Counted from the stretch's first letter, positions 37,023 to 46,665 are shown. The stretch is 64,000 nucleotides of DNA from Pseudarthrobacter sp. Fe7 (GCA_024372495.1 CP099977.1:2170001-2234000), one strand, 5' to 3'. Made by a program: numbers and translations. Notes: generated from the letters alone by a model not told the origin.

Positions 37023-38394
37023 TGCCGCGGCCTTCCGGTCCGGGTGCCGCGGCGGCACCCTGGGCCAGCATGCCGGCCCACAGTAGCGGAAAGTCGGGCA
37101 TGGTCTTGGCTGTGGTGGCGATGTCTTCCACCTGGACGCCGTCCACGGCAAGGCCCAGGATTGCCCCGGCAGTGGCCATGCGGTGGTCGGCGTAGCTGTG
37201 GACGACGCCGGGGTGCAGCCGGGCGGGCCGGATCACCAGTCCGTCGCTGGTTTCCTCGGCGTCGCCGCCGAGCCGGTTGATTTCCGCGACCAGGGCCGCG
37301 AGCCTGTCAGTCTCGTGTCCCCTGAGGTGGGCGATGCCGCTGAGCCGGGAAGGCCCCGAGGCAAGGGCGCAAAGGGCTGCGACGGTGGGGGCCAGTTCAC
37401 TGGTGTCGGCGAAGTCGCCACCCTTGATCTCCGGACCGCCGGTGACGGTCAGGACACCTTCAGCCAGGGTGACGGTGGCGCCCATTTTGGTGAGGATTCC
37501 GCGCCACAGGTCGCCCACCTGCTGCGTTTCGGTTGGCCAGTCGGGGATGCGTACCGTGCCCTGCGAGGCCAGGGCGGCAGCCAGGAATGGCCCCGCGTTG
37601 GAAAGGTCCTGTTCAATCCTCTGGTCGAAGGCGCGGATAGGCCCGGGTGCCACCACCCAGTGGTTGGGGACGGAGTCGTCCACTGACACGCCGGCGCCAC
37701 GGAGGACAGCCACCGTCATGTTGATGTGGTCCAGGCTTGGCACGGGCTTGCCTACGTGCTCGAGGTGCAGCCCCTCGTCGAACCGCGCCCCCACCAGCAG
37801 GAGGGCGGAGACGAACTGGGAGGAGGCGCTGGCGTCGATCACCAGGTGGCCGCCACGGACCGTGCCGGTGCCTTGCACCACGAACGGGAGCGACGACGGC
37901 GCGCTGCCGTCTTCAGTGGAAACGGTCACGCCCAGGGCTTTGAGGGCCTCGATGATGGTCCCCATGGGGCGCTTCCTGGCGTGCGGGTCGCCGTCGAAGA
38001 CGCTGGCTCCGCTGCGGAGCGCCGCGAGGGGAGGTACGAACCGCATGACGGTACCGGCAAGTCCGCAGTCGATCGTGGCGGTGGACGGCGCCGCTGCCGC
38101 CGGGAGCGGAACAACCTCCAGGTCAGGCCCGAACGCACCGTCCCCTTGCACCTCGGTGATGGTGGCGCCAAGCTGCCTGAGGGCATCGACCATCAACGCC
38201 GAGTCCCTGGAATGCAGGGGCGCCCGCAGTCGGGATGGACCGTCCGCGAGGGCTGCCAGGACCAAGTACCTGTTGGTCAGGGACTTCGATCCGGGCACCG
38301 TCACGGTGGCATCGACGGGCCGGGACGCAAAGGGCGCGGCCCAGTGCTGGACGGGTATTCCGGGGGTGTCCCGGGTGGCAGCTGCTGCGGTCAT
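37006..38394 (-). CDS. aroA: 3-phosphoshikimate 1-carboxyvinyltransferase (EPSP synthase)
   Basis: AroA joins shikimate-3-phosphate and PEP in chorismate synthesis. The 462 residues show VPGSKSLTNRYLVLAAL near the N-terminus, IDCGLAGTVMRFVPPLAAL (PEP loop), DGDPHARKRPMG, ASASSQFVSALLL, and HRMATAGAILGLAV near the end. Residues around LAGT differ from the enterobacterial GNAGTAMRP, as usual in actinobacteria. It heads the aroA-rsgA-hisN run and its ATG lies six bases after the DoxX gene stop. Confidence 0.95.
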   Translation of the reverse strand: MTAAAATRDTPGIPVQHWAAPFASRPVDATVTVPGSKSLTNRYLVLAALADGPSRLRAPLHSRDSALMVDALRQLGATITEVQGDGAFGPDLEVVPLPAAAAPSTATIDCGLAGTVMRFVPPLAALRSGASVFDGDPHARKRPMGTIIEALKALGVTVSTEDGSAPSSLPFVVQGTGTVRGGHLVIDASASSQFVSALLLVGARFDEGLHLEHVGKPVPSLDHINMTVAVLRGAGVSVDDSVPNHWVVAPGPIRAFDQRIEQDLSNAGPFLAAALASQGTVRIPDWPTETQQVGDLWRGILTKMGATVTLAEGVLTVTGGPEIKGGDFADTSELAPTVAALCALASGPSRLSGIAHLRGHETDRLAALVAEINRLGGDAEETSDGLVIRPARLHPGVVHSYADHRMATAGAILGLAVDGVQVEDIATTAKTMPDFPLLWAGMLAQGAAAAPGPEGRGSGAKH

Positions 38395-38400
38395 TCGTGC

Positions 38401-38949
38401 TTATGCCCCCGTGGCGTGTTCGACGGCGCGGCGTACGGCCTTGTCCGCCTTGTTCAGCTTCTTGCTGGTGGTCCTGCGGGCGTCGGCAGCCAGGTGCGAG
38501 GCGTTCCTGCGCGCATCGGAGGCCAGGTGCTCGGCGCGCCAGGCCAGGCCCGGCTTGCCGGCGGTGTCCACGGACGCCAGCAGGGCGCCGCCGCTCAGGG
38601 AGAGGTTCTTGAGCAGCTGGTTGCGGCGGCTTTCGCGCCCTGCCTTGCTGCTGATGTCCGCGCTGCGCCACTCAACGAAGGTGTTCAGGAGGGAGACCAC
38701 GGTCAGCAGGCCAGCGGAGAGCCTGGAGAACTTGCCAAGGCCGAACAGGACGCCGGCGCCCACCTGGGTTCCGCCGATGACGCGGGCCAGGGTCTTCTCG
38801 CTCGCCTGGAAGGGAAGCGAGGCTGCGGCCTTGCGCAGCAGGGGAGAGAGTTGCTGTGCGGTGTCGTCGGAATTCTTGAGCTTGTCCAGGCCGGCAAGTA
38901 CGAAACTGGAGGCAAGCATGGGCCTGGCGAGCGTGCGGACAAAGGACAT
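38401..38949 (-). CDS. DoxX-family membrane protein
   Basis: A 182-residue membrane protein with DoxX features: VRTLARPMLASSFVLAGLDKLKN at the N-terminus, a second helix IGGTQVGAGVLFGLGKFSR, a third LSAGLLTVVSLLNTFVEW, and NLSLSGGALLASVDTAGKPG near the end of the core. A basic Ala/Arg-rich tail follows. The ATG at 38949 has AGGAGGAAATCC upstream. It is upstream of and probably transcribed with aroA, and divergent from sigR, whose promoter region it shares. DoxX proteins are linked to thiol or sulfite stress in mycobacteria, which fits this neighbour. Confidence 0.87.
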   Translation of the reverse strand: MSFVRTLARPMLASSFVLAGLDKLKNSDDTAQQLSPLLRKAAASLPFQASEKTLARVIGGTQVGAGVLFGLGKFSRLSAGLLTVVSLLNTFVEWRSADISSKAGRESRRNQLLKNLSLSGGALLASVDTAGKPGLAWRAEHLASDARRNASHLAADARRTTSKKLNKADKAVRRAVEHATGA

Positions 38950-39014
38950 GGATTTCCTCCTGGATGGACGAGCCTCGGTGAGCGGCGGAGTCGGTCCTAG
39001 TCTTGCACTTTTGG

Positions 39015-39040
39015 GGAATATTTGCCCGTGGGAGACGGTT
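39015..39040 (+). promoter_or_regulatory. Putative autoregulatory sigma-R promoter of sigR
   Basis: GGAAT (39015-39019) and GTT (39038-39040) are separated by 18 bases, matching the SigR/SigH consensus GGAAT-N18/19-GTT. The site is about 185 bases upstream of the sigR start and points to it. Autoregulation through such a promoter is established in Streptomyces and Mycobacterium. Confidence 0.65.
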
Positions 39041-39224
39041 ATGGCTGTCGGGTCCGCGACGTGGGCCCGGCGATCATTCACCCGATACAGAGCGGAGTTG
39101 GGCCTTGCGGAAGGTGTTGGACGGAACCAGGCAGGCGGGACCGGTGGCAGTGGACAAGCTGTCCGCCGAGCCGCCGGAGTACGGCACGGCCCGGAGGGGA
39201 AGCCTGACAGTAGACTTGAAGGCA

Positions 39225-39998
39225 ATGAGCACCCTGGATCCGGCCGTCGCGGCCATGTATGAGGCGTCCCCCGGCGAAGTGAACAGCAGGGCAGGCGCCG
39301 CGCCCCTGTCCGCCGGACCGGCAGGCCCCGAATCGTTGGCCGCAGACGCTGACACCGAGGACGGCGCACTGGACGTTGCCGCGGAGACCGTGGAGCAGCG
39401 GCGCCTTCGCTTTGAGCGGGATGCCATGCAGTACGTCGACCAGCTGTACTCCGCTGCGATGCGCATGGCACGGAACCCGTCGGATGCGGAGGACCTGGTG
39501 CAGGAGGCTTACACGAAGGCTTTTTCGGCTTTCCACCAGTACAAGCCGGGCACAAACCTCAAGGCCTGGCTCTACCGGATCCTGACCAACACGTACATCA
39601 ACCTGTACCGCAAGCGGCAGCGCGAGCCGCTGCAGTCCAACTCGGACAGCATCGAGGACTGGCAACTGGCCCGGGCGGAATCGCACACATCAAGCGGACT
39701 CCGTTCGGCCGAGGCAGAAGCCCTGGACCACCTTCCCGATTCGGACGTCAAACGGGCACTCCAGGATATTCCGGAGGAGTTCCGCCTGGCGGTCTACTTC
39801 GCTGACGTGGAGGGCTTCGCCTACAAGGAAATCTCAGACATCATGAATACGCCCATCGGCACGGTGATGTCCCGGCTCCACCGCGGCCGGCGAATGCTGC
39901 GGGACATGCTCGCGGAATACGCCGCCGAGCGGGGATTCAAAACGGCCGCGGACACGTCGGATGCGGCAGGAAGCAAAGCACAGGAGAAACGGAAATGA
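39225..39998 (+). CDS. sigR: ECF sigma factor of the SigR/SigH thiol-stress type
   Basis: The 257-residue sigma factor has a long N-terminal extension (about 65 residues), region 2 with [33 protein letters not shown] and [21 protein letters not shown], and region 4 with [26 protein letters not shown] and [16 protein letters not shown]. The next gene, overlapping by four bases, is a ZAS anti-sigma factor of RsrA type, which identifies it as SigR/SigH. It directs transcription of thioredoxin, mycothiol and protein-repair genes under disulfide stress. ATG at 39225 has GAAGG upstream; longer starts are possible, as in Streptomyces. Confidence 0.92.
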   Translation: MSTLDPAVAAMYEASPGEVNSRAGAAPLSAGPAGPESLAADADTEDGALDVAAETVEQRRLRFERDAMQYVDQLYSAAMRMARNPSDAEDLVQEAYTKAFSAFHQYKPGTNLKAWLYRILTNTYINLYRKRQREPLQSNSDSIEDWQLARAESHTSSGLRSAEAEALDHLPDSDVKRALQDIPEEFRLAVYFADVEGFAYKEISDIMNTPIGTVMSRLHRGRRMLRDMLAEYAAERGFKTAADTSDAAGSKAQEKRK

Positions 39999-40255
39999 GC
40001 GACTGCCAGGGATTGGGCGACTGCGACGATACCCGGATGCAACGCATCTACGAGTACCTTGACGGGGCGCTGACCCGCGAGGATATTACCGAAATCAAGA
40101 ACCACCTGGATGACTGCCCCGAATGCACGGAGCAATACGACCTTGAGTGCGTCATCCGCAACATGGTCAAGCGCTCCTGTACGGAGGCGGCGCCGGATAA
40201 CCTGAAGAACGCCATCCTGGACCGGATCCACGCGATCCGTCCCGTGGAGGCGTAG
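39995..40255 (+). CDS. rsrA: Anti-sigma factor RsrA/RshA (zinc, redox-sensing)
   Basis: An 86-residue zinc-containing anti-sigma factor. It shows [31 protein letters not shown], with the HxxxCxxC zinc motif, and further Cys residues in [16 protein letters not shown]. In RsrA, oxidation of these Cys to a disulfide releases zinc and frees the sigma factor. Extra Cys at the N-terminus (CQGLGDC) are also present in relatives. The ATGA overlap with sigR ensures a matched supply. A terminator follows at 40295. Confidence 0.92.
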   Translation: MSDCQGLGDCDDTRMQRIYEYLDGALTREDITEIKNHLDDCPECTEQYDLECVIRNMVKRSCTEAAPDNLKNAILDRIHAIRPVEA

Positions 40256-40294
40256 CCGCAGGTAGGTTCCCGTCCAGAAGGCCGCAGGACAGCA

Positions 40295-40330
40295 AAGGAC
40301 CCCGGAAGCCGTTTGGCTTGCGGGGTCCTT
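40295..40330. terminator. Terminator between rsrA and bL37
   Basis: AAGGACCCCG and CGGGGTCCTT flank an inner AGCC/GGCT stem with a GTTT loop. It can end the sigR-rsrA transcript and, read from the other side, the bL37 transcript. Confidence 0.88.
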
Positions 40331-40358
40331 CGCTTGAACCGTAGTTCCTGGCATTTGC

Positions 40359-40433
40359 CTAGGTGTTGGGGCGCTTCCCGTGGTTCGCGCCGCCACGCTT
40401 ACGGTCACGACGCTTGCGTGCACGCTTGCTCAT
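40359..40433 (-). CDS. 50S ribosomal protein bL37 (24 residues)
   Basis: A tiny minus-strand gene runs from an ATG at 40433 to a TAG at 40359. The product begins MSKRARKRRDRKR, ends GANHGKRPNT, and is almost wholly basic. It matches the 24-residue AURKAIP1/COX24-like protein found as bL37 in mycobacterial ribosomes. An AGGAGG site lies seven bases upstream. It lies next to sigR-rsrA in many actinobacteria. Confidence 0.9.
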   Translation of the reverse strand: MSKRARKRRDRKRGGANHGKRPNT

Positions 40434-40550
40434 AGCTGGCCTCCTAACTGTTGGTACTCAAAAGAGCTGCCCTCCAGTCTCCCACATGATTTGGCGCCCC
40501 GCGAACCGGAAACGGCGGATGACCTGCGGCGGCGCGGCCAGGGGCAGGCC

Positions 40551-41165
40551 CTAGGGGTGCAGGGTGCCGCGGATGGCGGCTCGGGCCTGCGCCAGGGCGC
40601 TCCTGACGGTTTCCAGCGTCACTGGGCTGATGGGGTGGTGCACGGCCTGGCGCCGCAGATCCGCGCGAAGCTCGTCGCGGAACTCCTGCAGCAGCAGTTC
40701 CGCTTCCCTGAGTGGCTGCCCCCTGCGTGCCTGCGCCTGGCCGCTTCCCGGCAGGGTGGCTGCGGACGCAGCCGCGGCCCGGGCCGCGTCCGCTGCGGCG
40801 GCAAAATCGCCGCGGAGTTCCCGCATGCTGGTGCGGATGTCCTCCCTGAGCGTTCCCGACAGCCGCTGGACAGAGGCGGCGATGTCATTTTCGACGCCTG
40901 CCAGATCTTCCCGGCGCCGGTTCAGTTCGGCAAGGCCGGCGGTGGTGATGCGGTAGTTGGTGCGCCGGCCCGCCGGTTCGGTGGCCACCAGGCCGTCCTC
41001 TTCAAGCTTGCCCAACCGCGGGTAGATGGTTCCGGCGCTGGGCGAATAGGTGCCGCCAAACCGGTCCTTGAGCGCCTTGATGAGCTCGTAGCCGTGTTTG
41101 GGGCCGCTTTCGAGCAGGGAGAGGAGATAAAGGCGCAATGCACCATGTGCGAAGACGGGGGGCAT
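40551..41165 (-). CDS. PadR-family transcriptional regulator
   Basis: The 204-residue regulator has a PadR winged helix at the N-terminus: GALRLYLLSLLESGPKHGYELIKAL, YSPSAGTIYPRLGKLEEDGLV and RTNYRITTAGL. The rest is a helical dimerisation region rich in Ala, Arg and Glu. Its ATG overlaps the stop of the DUF4097 gene by one base, so both are one operon, and two GATATATC palindromes lie upstream of that operon (42014, 42065). I infer autoregulation. The ligand is unknown; related regulators respond to phenolics or cell-wall stress. Confidence 0.88.
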   Translation of the reverse strand: MPPVFAHGALRLYLLSLLESGPKHGYELIKALKDRFGGTYSPSAGTIYPRLGKLEEDGLVATEPAGRRTNYRITTAGLAELNRRREDLAGVENDIAASVQRLSGTLREDIRTSMRELRGDFAAAADAARAAAASAATLPGSGQAQARRGQPLREAELLLQEFRDELRADLRRQAVHHPISPVTLETVRSALAQARAAIRGTLHP

Positions 41166-41998
41166 CAGCCTTCCGCTTCACCGGAGGAATCGACGGGTAC
41201 CGGAGCATGGAAGATGGATGTCTTTCCGGACACCGAGTTGGTTCGGACGAGCATGAGCTGCCCGTCAGGCCCCGCAATGGTTTCTACCCTGCCGTTGGCC
41301 AGGATGCACTGGTGGCCGTCCAGGATGACCGCACCTCCGGCCGACTTGGCCACGATATCGACGCCTACGTCAGCCGGCAGCCTGACGGTGAGGTCTCCGG
41401 AGACGGAGTTGGAGCCGAAATCCTGTGTGAAATCGAGCAAGTCGAAGCTGAGGTGCCCGCTGACGGTATTGGTGCGCACGTTGGTGAAGTGGCCGGAGGC
41501 GGTGACTTCACCGGAAATGCTTTTGGCGGTGAGGACGCCCCGGTGGTTCCTTACCGTCACGCTGCCGCTGACCGTATTGACCTGGAGCTCTCCGGAGGTG
41601 TTGTCCGACATGACGGAGCCCGACACGGTGTTGAGGCGCACGTGGGCGGAGGTGCCGGAGACAAGCCCGTCACCGCTCACGGTGCCCGCTTCCACAGTGA
41701 CACCGTGGGGAACGGCGATGGTGATGACGGCGGAATTGTCACTGTTGTGGTTGACGGTTTCCATGAGGTTCTTGAACCAGCCCTGCGCGCCCTGCAGTTG
41801 ATGCCGGACTTCCAGCCTGCCGGCGTTGAGGGACACTGCCACGGGGTCGCCGCGCACCTCGGAGACTTCCAGCCGAACCGTGGGTTCGGCGTGCGTGATG
41901 ACGTCAAACCTGCCCCTGACCATGCCCAGCTTCAAGGACGTCACGCCGTCCACGTCAATGGTTTGCGGGCTTGAAACAGTCCAGCTTTCCCCGGTCAT
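41165..41998 (-). CDS. DUF4097 beta-repeat protein
   Basis: The 277-residue product is made of repeating short beta strands with Asn/Ser/Gly turns, such as VSGDGLVSGTSAHVRLNTVSG and VSGSVTVRNH, characteristic of DUF4097 right-handed beta-helix-like proteins. No signal peptide, membrane helix or catalytic residues are visible. DUF4097 genes are often paired with PadR regulators, as here. I infer a role in a stress response, possibly as a partner or sensor of the regulator, but no function is established. Confidence 0.85.
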   Translation of the reverse strand: MTGESWTVSSPQTIDVDGVTSLKLGMVRGRFDVITHAEPTVRLEVSEVRGDPVAVSLNAGRLEVRHQLQGAQGWFKNLMETVNHNSDNSAVITIAVPHGVTVEAGTVSGDGLVSGTSAHVRLNTVSGSVMSDNTSGELQVNTVSGSVTVRNHRGVLTAKSISGEVTASGHFTNVRTNTVSGHLSFDLLDFTQDFGSNSVSGDLTVRLPADVGVDIVAKSAGGAVILDGHQCILANGRVETIAGPDGQLMLVRTNSVSGKTSIFHAPVPVDSSGEAEG

Positions 41999-42013
41999 GG
42001 TCCCCTCCGAAAG

Positions 42014-42074
42014 GCGATATATCGCGTTGTTTCCCCAACGTATCGCCAGCGGAGGTTATGGTCAAGATATATCT
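42014..42074. promoter_or_regulatory. Twin palindromic operator upstream of DUF4097-PadR
   Basis: GCGATATATCGC (42014-42025) and AGATATATCT (42065-42074) share the core GATATATC with centres 50 bases apart, close to five helical turns. A half-site GTATCGC lies between them (about 42040). They are just upstream of the operon start at 41998 and are likely binding sites of its PadR protein. Confidence 0.6.
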
Positions 42075-42082
42075 CGAACTGG

Positions 42083-42682
42083 TTACTGGGGCGCGTCCAT
42101 GCCCAGCCACTGGAACCACCCGCGGTGCAGTACCAGCCACGCCATGAGGCCGTACCCTGCCTGGCCGGGGGTGCCGCCGTTTGCTGCCAGGTCCTGGCGC
42201 CACTGTTCATGGTTCAGCAGCGGCGAGAACGTGTCGACGTAAAGGTGCTTGCGGCGCGTAGTGACGTCCGCGAAGGCGGTGTTCAGTTCGTCGAGCCGCC
42301 GGTTCTGGGTGGGATCGAGCGTAGGGGGCGGCCCCACAACGAATACTTCGATTCGGTTCTGGGAAGCGGAGTCAAGGATGTTGGCCAGGTTCAGTCTGCT
42401 CCGGGCGGTGGAGAGGCCGAACTCGATGTCGCGCCCCGACAGCCCGATAACCAGCCGGTTCTCTGCCTGGGGGCTGAACCGCCTCCCGGCTTCATCCAGC
42501 CATCGCGCAGCCAGGCCCTCTGTACCTTCCTGGGGGCAGGGGAGAGCGTAGCTTTCCAGCATCATGCCGTCCTGGGGAGTGCGGGCCAGGACACGGCCCA
42601 ACCAGCCAAGCGCCCGGGGGTCGCCCAGTCCGGCCAGCAGTTCGTCTCCTACAGCTGCGATCCGCAGCTTCCTGTCTTCCAC
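42083..42682 (-). CDS. SGNH-hydrolase-like protein with degenerate active site
   Basis: The 199-residue protein keeps the SGNH/GDSL fold pattern: VGDELLAGLGDP, LVIGLSGRDIEFG, VFVVGPPPTLDPTQNRRLDELN and GTPGQAGYGLMA. The block I Ser is Glu (GDE instead of GDS), the block III Asn is missing (GRD), and the block V Asp-x-x-His is NGGT. The gene is otherwise intact, so it looks like a pseudoenzyme kept for a binding role, not a decayed gene. It reads toward the PadR operon on the minus strand, separately from kgd. Confidence 0.78.
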   Translation of the reverse strand: MEDRKLRIAAVGDELLAGLGDPRALGWLGRVLARTPQDGMMLESYALPCPQEGTEGLAARWLDEAGRRFSPQAENRLVIGLSGRDIEFGLSTARSRLNLANILDSASQNRIEVFVVGPPPTLDPTQNRRLDELNTAFADVTTRRKHLYVDTFSPLLNHEQWRQDLAANGGTPGQAGYGLMAWLVLHRGWFQWLGMDAPQ

Positions 42683-42788
42683 GCGTTCCTCTTTACTTCG
42701 GTACGGGTTTACTTCGATTCAGCCGCTGCCCTCGTCGCCACCGCAGGTGCGTATGGCTCGGAAGGCGCTGTCAGTCCATTAAACAGAA

Positions 42789-42829
42789 CTGCCCGGCCGG
42801 AGTCTGGTATTTCGACTCCGGCCGGGCAG
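42789..42829 (-). terminator. Terminator of kgd
   Basis: CTGCCCGGCCGGAGTC pairs perfectly with GACTCCGGCCGGGCAG around a nine-base loop. On the minus strand it follows the kgd stop at 42839 by nine bases and is followed by TTCTGTTT. Confidence 0.88.
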
Positions 42830-42838
42830 CCTTACTGC

Positions 42839-45800
42839 CTACTTCCGTGCAAACGCCTGCTTCAGGAGAACATCCTGTTCCGCAGCGTGCCGCTTCATGG
42901 AACCGGCCGCCGTGGAGGCGGATGCAGGCCGGGACACCAGGCGGACGCGGCGGTCAAGGGCTTCCGGCAGGTGCAGGCCCATGAAGGGCCACGGTCCCTG
43001 GTTGGCAGGCTCATCCTGGGCCCAGAGCACTTCGGCGTTGGGGTACTTGGCGAGTTCCGCTTCGATCTCCGCCTGCGGAAGCGGGTAGAGCCTGCTCCAC
43101 CCGGACGATCGCGGTGGTCTTGTCGCCGGTCTTCTGCCGGGTGGACAGGAGATCGTAGTACAGGCGGCCGGAGACCAGGAGCACGCGTTCGACGGCGGTG
43201 GCCGGCAGCTGCTCATGGTCACCGATGACCGGGCGGAACGTGCCGTTGGTGAAGTCTTCCACGGACGAAGCGGCAGCCTTCAGGCGCAGCAGGCTGCTTG
43301 GGTGTGAAGATGATCAGCGGCTTGCGCGGGCGGCTGTACGCCTGGCGGCGCAGCAGGTGGAAGTGCGAGGCTGCGGTGGTGGGGTTGGCAACGATCATGT
43401 TGTCTTCCGCGCACAGCTGCAGGAACCGTTCGATCCTCGCGGAGGAGTGGTCCGGGCCCTGGCCTTCGTAACCGTGCGGGAGCATCAGGACCAGGGAGGA
43501 GCGCTGGCCCCACTTCTGCTCAGCGGACGAGATGAACTCGTCGATGATGGTCTGCGCACCGTTGACGAAGTCGCCGAACTGGGCTTCCCAGAGGACCAGC
43601 GCGTCCGGGCGTTCCACGGAGTAGCCGTACTCGAAGCCCATCGCTGCGTATTCGGACAGCAGGGAGTCGTAGATCCACAGCTTGGCCTGGTTGTCCGAAA
43701 GGTTGCCCAGGGGCAGCCATTCCTTGCCGTTGGCGCGGTCGTGGAAGACGGCGTGGCGCTGAACGAAGGTGCCGCGCCGCGAGTCCTGGCCGGCCAGGCG
43801 CACGGGGACGCCTTCCATGATCAGCGAGCCGAAGGCTGCGATCTCGCCGAAGCCCCAGTCGATGCCGCCTTCGCGGGACATCTGTTCGCGCTTTTCCAGC
43901 AGCTGCTTCAGCTTGGGGTGGACCGTGAAGCCGTCGGGGATCTCGACGTGGGCCTGGCCAATCCGGGCCAGGGTCTCGGCGCTGATGGCTGTGGAGGCCG
44001 GTGCGCTGACACTGGAATCCGACTGCTGGGCCTTGGGCCGTTCGATATCGGATACCGCAGCGGAGTCCGCGGTCACGATCGGAATAGGCGAGGTCTGGGC
44101 GGCGTGGGTCTCGGCGAAGACCCGCTCCAGCCGTTCCTGGTAGTCGCGGAGCAGCCTGCTCGGCTTCTTCCTCGGTGATGTCGCCACGGCCAATGAGGGA
44201 TTCGGTGTACAGCTTGCGGACGGAGCGCTTGGCTTCGATCAGGTTGTACATCAGCGGCTGGGTCATCGAGGGGTCGTCACCCTCGTTATGGCCGCGGCGG
44301 CGGTAGCACACCATGTCGATGACAACGTCCTTGTGGAAGCGCTGCCGGAACTCGTAGGCGAGCCTGGCCGATGCGGACAACAGCCTCGGGGTCGTCTCCG
44401 TTTACGTGGAACACCGGCGCCTGGATCATCTTGGCAACGTCCGTGGAGTACGTGGAGGACCGTGACGACGACGGGGCGGTAGTGAAGCCCACCTGGTTGT
44501 TGACCACGACGTGGATGGTTCCACCGGTACGGTAGCCCCGGAGCTGGGAAAGGTTGAGCGTTTCAGCCACAACACCCTGGCCGGCGAAGGCGGCGTCGCC
44601 GTGAACCATGATGGGCAGCACGGGGAAGGATTCGCCCTGGTCCAGGCGGTCCTGCTTGGCCCGGACGATGCCTTCGAGGACTGAGTCCACGGCTTCCAGG
44701 TGCGACGGGTTGGCGGCGAGGTAGACCTTGGTCTCCTTGCCGTTATCCGAGGTGAAGGTGCCTTCGGTGCCCAGGTGGTACTTGACGTCACCGGAGCCCT
44801 GTACGGAGCGCGGATCCTGCGTGCCCTCGAACTCGCGGAACACCTGGGCGTAGGTCTTGCCGGCGATGTTGGTCAGTACGTTGAGGCGGCCACGGTGGGC
44901 CATGCCGATCGCGACCTCGTCCAGGCCGTCGTCGGCAGCATCGGACATGATGGCGTCCAGCAGCGGGATCAGGGACTCGCCGCCCTCGAGGGAGAAGCGC
45001 TTCTGGCCCACGAACTTGGTCTGCAGGAACGTCTCGAAGGCCTCTGCGGCGTTCAGCTTGGAGACGATCCGCAGCTGTTCTTCGCGGCTGGGCTTGGAGT
45101 AGGCGTGCTCCAGGCTGGTCCTGGAACCACTTGCGTTCGGCAGGTTCCTGGATGTGCATGTACTCGATGCCGGTGGTGCGGCAGTAGGCATCCCGCAGGA
45201 CGCCGAGGATGTCGCGGAACTTCAGCATTGGCTTGCCGCCGAAGCCGCCGGTGGGCCATTCGCGGTCCAGGTCCCACAGGGTCAGGCCGTAGGTCAGGAC
45301 ATCGAGGTCAGGGTGCTTGCGCTGCACGTACTCCAGCGGATCCGTGTCCGCCATCAGGTGGCCACGGACGCGGAACGAGTGGATCAGCTGCTGGATCCGG
45401 GCAACCTTGTTGATCTCGTCGGCCGGGTCCACCTGCAGGTCGGGGCTCCACCGCACGGGCTCGTAGGGGATGCGCAGCGCTTCGAAGATCTCGTCGTAGA
45501 AGTTTTGCGCACCCAGCAGCAGCTGGTGGACCAGCTTGAGGAACTCGCCGCTGCCGGCACCCTGGATGACGCGGTGGTCGTACGTCGAGGTCAGGGTGAG
45601 GACCTTGCTGATGGCGTTCTGGGCGATGATCTTTTCGCTGGCGCCCTGGAATTCGGCGGGGTAGTCAAGGGCGCCGACGCCGATGATCGCTGCCTGGCCC
45701 TTGGAGAGGCGCGGTACCGAGTGCACGGTGCCGATGCCGCCGGGGTTGGTCAGGGACACGGTGGTGCCCTGGTGGTCCTCGGCGGTGAGCTTGCCGTTGC

Positions 45801-46665
45801 GGGCGCGCTTGATCAGGTCCTCGTAGGTGTGCCAGAACTCGGCAAAGTTGAGGGTCTCTGCCTTCTTTATGTTCGGGACCATGAGGAGGCGGGTGCCGTC
45901 GGGCTTGGGCATGTCGATGGCGATGCCGAAGTTGACGTGCGCCGGCTGGACTGCCACCGGCTTGCCGTCCACCTCGTCGTAGTACACGTTCATTGACGGG
46001 AACTGGGACAGTGCGCGGATCACGGCGTAGCCGATGAGGTGCGTGAAGGAAACCTTGCCGCCGCGGGCACGGGCCAGGTTGGAGTTGATGACCACGCGGT
46101 TGTCGATGAGCAGCTTGGCGGGAATGGCGCGGACGCTGGTGGCCGTGGGCACCTGCAGGCTGGTGACCATGTTGGTGGCGATGGCTTTTGCCGGTCCGCG
46201 GAGGACGGAGACAACGTCTTCCTCAGGTGCGGTGGGAGCCTTGACGTTCTTGGGCAGCTGCGCCGGGATGGGCTGCGAGCCGGTGCCGGCTTCGGTCTTC
46301 TTGCCGCCGTCTCGCGCCTCGGTGGCGGGGGCCTTCTTGACCGGGGCGGGGGCTGCTGCGGGGGCGGCGGGCGCCTGGGCAGCTGCTGCCGGTGCCGCGG
46401 GGGTGGCCTGGGCTGCTGCCGGCGACGGTGCTGCAGCGGCGGGAGCCGCCTTCACAACAGGAAGTTCCCGGGTAGGCGGGTTGGCAGCGTGCGCCGCATG
46501 TCCGTTGGAAGAGGAACTGTTACCCGAGTCAAAGGATTCAAACAGGGGCCACCACTTGGCATCCACGGCGTTTTTGTCCTGCTGGTACTGCTCGTACAGT
46601 TCGTCCACGAGCCACTCGTTTCCGCCAAATTCCTCTGGTAGACGGTGGCTTGGCTGCTCTGGCAC
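42839..46665 (-). CDS. kgd: 2-oxoglutarate decarboxylase/dehydrogenase E1-E2 fusion (five frameshifts)
   Basis: Restored to 1273 residues, this is the actinobacterial OdhA/Kgd of the TCA cycle. Order: [19 protein letters not shown] at the N-terminus, a Pro/Ala linker (about 50-115), an E2-like acyltransferase with [16 protein letters not shown], then the E1 part with [37 protein letters not shown] and [19 protein letters not shown] for thiamine diphosphate. Frames are lost at 45112, 44361, 44153, 43291 and 43089; at each the fix is AGCCT/AGGCT to AGCT, giving DQLEHAYSK, GQLAYEF, EQLLRDY, KQLLRLK and EQLYPLP. The GTG at 46665 is the start. Five errors in an essential gene argue for bad sequence, not a pseudogene. 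Confidence 0.93.

Noticed and set aside
37277..39262. Long plus-strand open frame of 661 codons
   Set aside because: It lies opposite aroA and DoxX, whose proteins are strongly conserved, and its Ser/Arg-rich composition is that of a GC-rich shadow frame.
38401..39555. A 384-residue DoxX protein
   Set aside because: The N-terminal 200 residues are antisense to sigR and its promoter; a good ribosome site precedes the ATG at 38949.
42839..46665. kgd as a decaying pseudogene
   Set aside because: Five breaks of identical type at AGCT, intact catalytic motifs and a final length divisible by three fit sequence error; the enzyme is central in the TCA cycle.
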